NCBI GenBank assembly: GCA_903825615.1
Contig: CAIKBK010000015.1
Coordinates: 1 to 10,894, forward strand
Source: Candidatus Vogelbacteria bacterium
Lineage (GTDB): Bacteria; Patescibacteriota; Minisyncoccia; Phycocordibacterales; XYD1-FULL-46-19
Direction: 5' to 3'
Length of the DNA: 10,894 bases
A program made the position numbers and the translations under genes. The notes below the pieces were generated by a model. That model did not search any database, was not told the origin of the DNA, and was given only the letters and a program-made list of their open reading frames with translations. Below are positions 6,428 to 10,894 of this stretch, one piece after another. Each line of letters starts with the position of its first letter. Positions within the stretch are counted from its first letter, which is position 1.

Positions 6428-6640
6428 AGAGATGCCTTGGGTCGACCCTCCGTAAAAAACAGACCCGAGGTATCCTTCCAGTCGCAGCCCATAAAATCGG
6501 CTGGATTTCATCCCAAAGTGGCGAGTGTCAGTTGTTATCCCCTAACAACTGATACTCGCCTCCATTTATTTACCCTATCGAGTATGACGCTTTAGCGTCA
6601 TAAAATCTTCACCAAAAAGATTTTTACTCTATAGGGTGAA
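6428..6640 (+). ncRNA. Candidate structured small RNA
   Basis: This intergenic stretch folds into consecutive stems: 6431-6443/6462-6474 (13 bp), 6485-6489/6499-6503 (5 bp), 6520-6537/6543-6560 (18 bp), and a three-way junction at 6572-6637. The 13-bp and 18-bp stems contain three non-Watson-Crick positions. All three are G-U on the plus strand and would be A-C on the minus strand, which argues that the plus strand is the transcribed one. A promoter sits just upstream, and no ORF or target gene follows on this strand. It is divergent from the TSP1/FN3 operon and runs toward the 3' end of the 704-aa gene. I did not recognise a known riboswitch, 6S or SRP core. Confidence 0.5.
6572..6637 (+). 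repeat. Three-way-junction element with terminal inverted repeats
   Basis: Outer arms ACCCTATCGAGTA (6572-6584) and TACTCTATAGGGT (6625-6637) pair over 12 of 13 positions. They enclose two perfect hairpins, 6585-6590/6595-6600 and 6602-6609/6617-6624, with a single unpaired base between them. The end sequence TTTTACTCTATAGGGTGAA recurs in inverse orientation at the right window edge, so this is probably a dispersed repeat. It lies 5 bp beyond the stop of the 704-aa gene and could act in 3' end formation. Confidence 0.65.
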
Positions 6641-6642
6641 TT

Positions 6643-8757
6643 TTACCAAATTCTCCAGAACGGCTTTGTAACTGAAGTAGTTGCGGTATTATCGGTAGTT
6701 GAAGTGAGAGTAGTCGTAGAAGTAGAGGCCACAACCCCGCCAAACAATCCTCTCAATTCTGGGTGCTCAATCAGCAATAATTCATACTTAATTTGAAGCA
6801 ACCTTCTCCTAAAATGATTAAGTCTTCTCTGCCTTACTAAATCGGAATATCGGCTAGTACTGGTGCCAAGAACTTGCCCCGTTGTTGTACCAACAAGAAT
6901 AGTTGGCCCCCAACCAACAACATAACCCTGGCCACCATGACCAGAACTTGATGGAATAGTAGTGATAGGCGTTGTTTTGTCGATATTAGTAATCATCACT
7001 GTGCTAGTTGAGATATTACCAGCCGAATCAGTGGCAACAAAATCAAAGCTACCATTGGCGGTAAAGGTATGCGAGTCGGCATTTAAGGTGCCCTCGTTTG
7101 CTGTTGCCGTTACGGTGATATCTTGATTAGTCGGGGCCGTAATATAAGGATCAATGGTAATAACGGGAACAGCCTTATCAATATTAGTAATCATCACTGT
7201 GCTAGTTGAGATATTACCGGCTGAATCAGTAGCCACAAAATCAAAGCTACCATTGGCAACAAAAGTATAACTAGTAAAATTTAAATTGCCCTCGTTAACT
7301 GTCGCTGTTACCGTAATGTCTTGGTTGGTTGGTGTCATATTGTATGGATCAATTGTGATAATAGGAGCAGTAACATCACAACTATACACTCCTAAATCGG
7401 TAAAGGTATTGGTAGTATACCCATCCCATTCAGTTGCCGGATCAAAAGAATCATTCTCAACCCGGTCACCTTGATGAACAGAGCATTTACGAGTTAGAGT
7501 ATGGTCCTTAGTACTGGTCAGACCTACCCCCCATTCGGTGCCAGGGTTAGAGCCAATCTGACCAATTACGTCCAAAATTATAGTCCCTTTATTTAAAGCA
7601 ACCGCATCATTACCATTAAAAGTAAGGAGGTTTGATAACTGATCACAACGACTAACATTAGCCAAATCAAATGATGGGTGACAAAGGACAAAAATGTCGC
7701 CATTAGAAATGGTGCCAGAAAGATTTATGTTTGTTGCCGAAATGCTTCCATTAGTGTAAACCGCTATCTTATAACCGCCAGCAGACAAATCAATATCAGC
7801 CCCAGTACCATTGTAAATTTCTATTGCCTTGTTAAAACTAGTACCTTCAACATACTCCGAAAGAAAAAATCCATTGGGAGGAAGTCTCCCCGCTTCAAAA
7901 GTGGCAACAGCCGAATTCAAGACAGTGACGGCATTGTCAACCTCAGATTGAGTAGAGGCAGCATTAGTGGCGACGGCGCTAGCTGTATCTATTGCAGTTT
8001 GAAAATTGGCCTTAAGCGGTAAGGGATATTGTTCTGGGCCGATACCTTCTATTGCTCCGTCATGCAGAGTTTGCGCCGGGGTAATAATTGAAGCTAAAAC
8101 AGAAAAATCAACTGCCGTTTCGTTAACATCAGTAATATTAATGGTAAAAAGCTTGTCAAAAGGTAAACCGCTGGTGTCTGTTACGCGAATTATTAAACCG
8201 ATAGAAGTAGTCGCCTCGTAATCTATAGCACCACCCACTTCTAATTGACCCCCGTTAATTTGGAATGGTACGCCCGGGGTCACAATCGAATAAGTAAAAG
8301 TATCCCCGGCATCAGGATCGGTGGCAGAAAGGGTCCCAACGACAGTGCCTGTCGAACTATTCTCGGGAACGGTGTCAGACGAAAGGACAATATCCGTCGG
8401 AGCGCTATTTACCGGAGGATTTACTGTAACGGTATAATAAACCACGGCGTGGTTATCTGACGCAGTCACCTTTAACATCTCCCCAGTGGCAACAGGATCG
8501 CTTAAATTTGAATCGTCCCAATTTTGGTTCGGCTCGTTCTTGCTCAGATTGGATAGGAACGTCGCTTTGGATGTTCCCGCCAGAATATTAGTGATAGTTT
8601 CATTCTGCGTTCCACCGGCGCTGATTGTATAAGCTAACGAAGAAATGGTGGCGATATTACTGGGGCCTACCACCGCTTCGGCCGGCTTAACGCTCAAAAA
8701 ACTGCCAAAAATTAAAACAAGAGCTAGTAATGAGACTAATCCAAATTTTTTGGACAT
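6643..8757 (-). CDS. Secreted cadherin / lamin-tail / Ig-repeat surface protein
   Basis: A 704-residue exported protein with a signal peptide (hydrophobic 7-23, AEA at 26-28). Modules are: an S-layer-associated-type beta domain (about 31-112) ending in YYTVTV; a cadherin-like domain (about 118-212: PENSSTGTVVGTLSATDPDAGD, DYE, VTDTSG, ITDVNE); a helical FIVAR-like segment (about 248-290); and a lamin-tail (LTD) domain (about 296-460) with IEIYN, ISNGDIFVL, NGNDAVAL and HTLTRKC. Two near-identical 66-residue bacterial Ig-like repeats follow (about 464-528 and 530-594). The end holds a Gly-rich linker, a basic helix (about 637-667), a Ser/Thr-rich stretch and a tail KPFWRIW. No catalytic site is evident; binding or adhesion at the cell surface is likely. 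The ATG has no Shine-Dalgarno. Confidence 0.85.
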   Translation of the reverse strand: MSKKFGLVSLLALVLIFGSFLSVKPAEAVVGPSNIATISSLAYTISAGGTQNETITNILAGTSKATFLSNLSKNEPNQNWDDSNLSDPVATGEMLKVTASDNHAVVYYTVTVNPPVNSAPTDIVLSSDTVPENSSTGTVVGTLSATDPDAGDTFTYSIVTPGVPFQINGGQLEVGGAIDYEATTSIGLIIRVTDTSGLPFDKLFTINITDVNETAVDFSVLASIITPAQTLHDGAIEGIGPEQYPLPLKANFQTAIDTASAVATNAASTQSEVDNAVTVLNSAVATFEAGRLPPNGFFLSEYVEGTSFNKAIEIYNGTGADIDLSAGGYKIAVYTNGSISATNINLSGTISNGDIFVLCHPSFDLANVSRCDQLSNLLTFNGNDAVALNKGTIILDVIGQIGSNPGTEWGVGLTSTKDHTLTRKCSVHQGDRVENDSFDPATEWDGYTTNTFTDLGVYSCDVTAPIITIDPYNMTPTNQDITVTATVNEGNLNFTSYTFVANGSFDFVATDSAGNISTSTVMITNIDKAVPVITIDPYITAPTNQDITVTATANEGTLNADSHTFTANGSFDFVATDSAGNISTSTVMITNIDKTTPITTIPSSSGHGGQGYVVGWGPTILVGTTTGQVLGTSTSRYSDLVRQRRLNHFRRRLLQIKYELLLIEHPELRGLFGGVVASTSTTTLTSTTDNTATTSVTKPFWRIW
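6983..7375 (-). repeat. Tandem 198-bp repeat encoding Ig-like domains
   Basis: Two tandem units with a 198-bp period inside the 704-aa gene are nearly identical for about 90 bases (6983-7070 and 7181-7268) and less so elsewhere. Each encodes one Ig-like domain of 66 residues with VANGSFDFVATDSAGN-like text. Few silent changes point to a recent duplication or gene conversion. Confidence 0.85.
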
Positions 8758-8764
8758 AAAGAGT

Positions 8765-8794
8765 TATTTAAATTAGAGAATTAATAATTTTCAA
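8765..8794 (-). promoter_or_regulatory. Candidate promoter of the 704-aa gene
   Basis: TTGAAA (8789-8794), an 18-bp spacer and TAAATA (8765-8770) on the minus strand end seven bases before the ATG at 8757. As for the TSP1/FN3 operon, the transcript would start almost at the start codon. The region is AT-rich, so a chance match is possible. Confidence 0.4.
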
Positions 8795-8891
8795 TATATA
8801 AACAAAGCTACCACCACTAGCAAAATAATGCAATTGGGTGGTAAACCAAGCCTAGTAATCTGTGGAAAACTTTGCTATTATCCCCTTTGGA

Positions 8892-8902
8892 AAGGAGGTG
8901 AT
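8892..8902 (+). promoter_or_regulatory. Strong Shine-Dalgarno before a GTG start
   Basis: AAGGAGGTGAT is a near-complete complement of the 16S rRNA 3' end, six bases before GTG at 8908. It fixes the start of the AlaE-like gene and stands out because the other genes of the window lack such a site. A hairpin TACCACC/GGTGGTA (8809-8815/8837-8843) lies in the upstream region. Confidence 0.8.
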
Positions 8903-8907
8903 TCCAA

Positions 8908-9414
8908 GTGAATCCCAAACAAAAGGATATTCTGGTCGGCTGGCTGGCAAGCGTCTTATCCATAAATCTCGTCGGGATAATCAGAGGAATTATCGGCTGG
9001 CCTCTCGAGTGGTGGTTAGGGCTATCGATCTTTAATCTCGTTAGTTTTAGACTCTTCAGTCTGGTCATTGATGCTCTTCTCGCGTTTTTCTTTTGGCTGG
9101 CGAGAGAGAAGCTCTATGACCTACACTTTGCCAACAGAAACAAGGTCTGGCATAAGTTCACTCTTGATACGATTTCATTCTCCATCTACAAGAGTCTGTC
9201 TTATGTCTTTAGCCTTTGGCTGATGACAAATCTACCAGAACGAACTTTTTACTTATTGACCGGGGTCAATGTGTTTCTCCTTGTCACGACTGGAGCCTTC
9301 AATTGTTGGCATATGGATGTGATGAAGAAGCAGTTACCAGACCTCACCAGGCGATTGATGGCTCAATGGGCAAAGAAAAAAGCTAAGAGAAAAACAAGGA
9401 AAAGGAAAAACTAA
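8908..9414 (+). CDS. Four-helix inner-membrane protein resembling alanine exporter AlaE
   Basis: A 168-residue membrane protein starting at GTG, supported by a strong Shine-Dalgarno. Four hydrophobic segments are visible (about 8-28, 41-64, 88-107 and 111-131), followed by a very basic tail (KKKAKRKTRKRKN) likely facing the cytoplasm. The layout recalls AlaE (L-alanine exporter, about 150 aa): a first helix, then GWPLEWW, an R-led second helix running into the charged WLAREKLYD, then a KFTLDTISF helix. This matches the family's arginine-led helix, YRD and D-x-LAY pattern in position but not residue for residue. If right, it would export alanine; a convergent D-Ala-D-Ala ligase lies next door. 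It could equally be an unassigned small membrane protein. Confidence 0.5.
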   Translation: MNPKQKDILVGWLASVLSINLVGIIRGIIGWPLEWWLGLSIFNLVSFRLFSLVIDALLAFFFWLAREKLYDLHFANRNKVWHKFTLDTISFSIYKSLSYVFSLWLMTNLPERTFYLLTGVNVFLLVTTGAFNCWHMDVMKKQLPDLTRRLMAQWAKKKAKRKTRKRKN

Positions 9415-9443
9415 GGGCCGGTTTTGTGAAGCAAAACCGGCCC
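9415..9443. terminator. Bidirectional intrinsic terminator
   Basis: A perfect 12-bp stem GGGCCGGTTTTG/CAAAACCGGCCC with a 5-nt loop begins directly after the TAA of the AlaE-like gene. On the plus strand a T7 run follows after a short gap. On the minus strand T-rich DNA follows directly, so it can also end the receiver-ddl transcript. Confidence 0.8.
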
Positions 9444-9470
9444 ATCGTCTTCCTGTTTTTTTAATAAATT

Positions 9471-10445
9471 TTAGCGCTTATTTAAAGCCAAGGTAATGAT
9501 ATGGTCTAAGAAATGATCATAGGGAATGCCAGCGGCCTTAAGCGATTTAGGAATAAGCGATTCCTCGGTCATGCCGGGCAAAGTGTTAACTTCTAACACA
9601 TAAATGCCTTTGGGTGTAACGATAAAGTCGGAGCGTGAATAATGGCGTAAACCAAGAACCTTATGGATCTCGGCGGCTAAGCGTTCTAACTCCGCCTTCT
9701 CTTCATGAGTAAAGCGCCCGGGACAAATCTCCGATGTCTCGCCACCATATTTAGCCTCATAATCAAAAAGTTTTTTGTCAGGCGTTGTCACAATCTCAAT
9801 GGGCAAGAGCGAGTAGTGATCTTGGTTGCGGAAATTCTCAACTACACCGCAAGTGGCTTCTTTACCCTTAATATATTCTTCGACAATTACCCTATCACTC
9901 ACCCCAAAACAGGCTTCAAGCGCTTGAATGAGTTCAGGGAAAGTACGGGCCAAGTATAACCCAATTGAGGAACCACTCCCCACTGGCTTAATAATCCAGG
10001 GCGGGGCTATTTTTTGGAAAGCGTCATAGGCAATAGCCTCGACATCGGTTTGATAATCTCGCTTAACAACTACCCCATTAGGCACCTTGAATCCGGCTTT
10101 TTTGAAAATTTCTTTGGTCTTGTGCTTATCCATCCCCAGAGCCGAAGCCACCACCCCCGAACCAGTATAGGGCGACCGTACAGCCTCCAAAATCTGCTGA
10201 ACCTGACCATCTTCACCAAACTGGCCATGCAAAGCGTTAAAAACTACGTCCACGCCGCGGATAGCTTGCTCTGGTGAGACTTCTTTGCCATTTAGATGCC
10301 AAGCCCCATCACGAGTGATAAGAATATCCACCGGCTGATATTTGTGAGCCGGCAAATTCTTCATGACACTAGCACCAGTTTTAAGCGACACTTCATATTC
10401 GTGCCCTATCCCACCACGCAAGATACCAACTCGAATAAGTGCCAT
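9471..10445 (-). CDS. ddl: D-alanine--D-alanine ligase
   Basis: This ATP-grasp enzyme joins two D-alanines for peptidoglycan precursor synthesis in the cytoplasm. At 324 aa it has the normal family length. Visible motifs are HEYEVSLKTG (15-24), the HGxxGEDGxxQ signature (73-83), the ATP-binding lysine near IIKP (151-154), the glycine loop GSGSSIGL (156-163), VEEYIKGKE (188-196), the omega-loop segment FDYEAKYGG (227-235), RSDF (271-274), and EVNTLPGMTEESLIP (285-299) with metal and substrate ligands Glu285, Asn287 and Ser296. The omega-loop tyrosine is of the D-Ala-D-Ala type rather than the VanA depsipeptide type. The ATG lies seven bases after the stop of the receiver gene, so the two are probably co-transcribed. 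I see nothing missing. Confidence 0.97.
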   Translation of the reverse strand: MALIRVGILRGGIGHEYEVSLKTGASVMKNLPAHKYQPVDILITRDGAWHLNGKEVSPEQAIRGVDVVFNALHGQFGEDGQVQQILEAVRSPYTGSGVVASALGMDKHKTKEIFKKAGFKVPNGVVVKRDYQTDVEAIAYDAFQKIAPPWIIKPVGSGSSIGLYLARTFPELIQALEACFGVSDRVIVEEYIKGKEATCGVVENFRNQDHYSLLPIEIVTTPDKKLFDYEAKYGGETSEICPGRFTHEEKAELERLAAEIHKVLGLRHYSRSDFIVTPKGIYVLEVNTLPGMTEESLIPKSLKAAGIPYDHFLDHIITLALNKR

Positions 10446-10452
10446 TAGTTAA

Positions 10453-10836
10453 TTATTTTAAAGCTTCTTTAATCTTTACTACCACATCATCTAGGGTGAA
10501 ATTGGCCTTGACTAAGAAATCCTCAGCGCCTAAATCACGAGCCCTCTTGATATCCTCTTTTTGTCCCAAATTAGAAAAAACAATAACCGGAATATTTTTA
10601 GTTTTCTCATCAGCCTTAATCGCCGCCAGAACATCAAACCCATCTTTTCCCCCGGGGAGCAATAGATCCAAGAAAATTAGGTCTGGGGCATTCTCAGGGA
10701 TGGCCGTAATGGCACTGGGGCCATCAATCGCGACAGCCACTTCATAACCTTCATCTTCAAGCTTCTTAGCATTAAGCGAACGTAAGAACTCGTCGTCCTC
10801 AACTATAAAAATCTTTTTCTTTTTTTCTTCTGCCAT
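10453..10836 (-). CDS. CheY-like single-domain response regulator
   Basis: A 127-residue stand-alone receiver domain. The acidic pair Asp14/Asp15 (VEDD), the phospho-acceptor Asp57 (FLDLLLPG), the switch Ser88 (VFSN) and Lys110 (LVKAN) are all present. There is no output domain, so it would act by protein-protein contact or in a phosphorelay. It is the first gene of an apparent two-gene operon with ddl. No histidine kinase lies in the window. The AT-rich leader has only weak -35/-10 matches (TATAAA four bases before the ATG), and the upstream DNA carries the end of a dispersed repeat. Confidence 0.95.
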   Translation of the reverse strand: MAEEKKKKIFIVEDDEFLRSLNAKKLEDEGYEVAVAIDGPSAITAIPENAPDLIFLDLLLPGGKDGFDVLAAIKADEKTKNIPVIVFSNLGQKEDIKRARDLGAEDFLVKANFTLDDVVVKIKEALK

Positions 10837-10875
10837 ATTTTTTATATTGTTATTAAATAATAAACAAATTTAAGT

Positions 10876-10894
10876 TTCACCCTATAGAGTAAAA
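10876..10894 (-). repeat. Partial second copy of the three-way-junction repeat end
   Basis: The minus strand here reads TTTTACTCTATAGGGTGAA, identical over 19 bases to the outer end of the element at 6572-6637. The rest of this copy would lie beyond the window. It sits about 40 bp upstream of the receiver gene. Confidence 0.7.

Noticed and set aside
6425..6560. Known riboswitch upstream of a gene
   Set aside because: No recognised aptamer core, and on the strand supported by the wobble pairs there is no downstream gene.
9471..10445. Vancomycin-type D-Ala-D-Lac ligase
   Set aside because: The omega-loop segment FDYEAKY keeps the tyrosine pattern of ordinary D-Ala-D-Ala ligases, and no vanH or vanX partner is present.

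Overview
The window looks like a chromosomal segment from a Candidate Phyla Radiation (Patescibacteria) bacterium. This is inferred, not proven. The grounds are moderately AT-rich coding DNA, genes that mostly lack Shine-Dalgarno sites, start codons placed almost on top of -10 boxes, a small stand-alone GIY-YIG protein, a zinc-ribbon serine recombinase abutting a tRNA gene, and large cysteine-rich secreted proteins with fibronectin, thrombospondin, cadherin and lamin-tail-like modules.

Layout. Bases 1-860 hold no convincing gene except perhaps the last 13 codons of a truncated CDS. The region is GC-rich and full of long perfect stems, including a 21-bp long-range helix and a second helix that would form a pseudoknot with it, so it is a candidate large structured RNA. 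Bases 861-2565 form a mobile unit: a serine recombinase gene between inverted repeats of about 140 bp. The outer end of the right repeat falls on the 3' end of a tRNA-Ala(GGC) gene (2562-2632, minus). The recombinase frame runs antisense through that whole tRNA and stops near its 5' end. A GIY-YIG nuclease gene (2618-2881, minus) comes next, and its stop codon is supplied by the same tRNA. Upstream of it lies a second copy of only the 5' half of the tRNA, with a 32-nt hairpin inserted in the D-loop. The tRNA locus has therefore been attacked from both ends.

Bases 3008-8757 carry three minus-strand genes for secreted proteins: a protein with papain-like motifs in permuted order, a TSP1/FN3/Ig-like protein just upstream of it in the same operon, and a cadherin/lamin-tail/Ig-repeat protein. 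All three end in short aromatic C-termini. Between the last two lies a probable plus-strand small RNA with its own promoter and several stems. Its 3' part is a perfectly folding three-way junction whose terminal sequence recurs at the right edge of the window.

Bases 8892-10836 hold a four-helix membrane protein resembling the alanine exporter AlaE (plus strand, strong Shine-Dalgarno), a bidirectional terminator, and a minus-strand operon of a CheY-like receiver protein followed by D-alanine--D-alanine ligase. The tRNA-Ala, AlaE-like and Ddl genes share an alanine theme, but nothing in the sequence shows that they act together.
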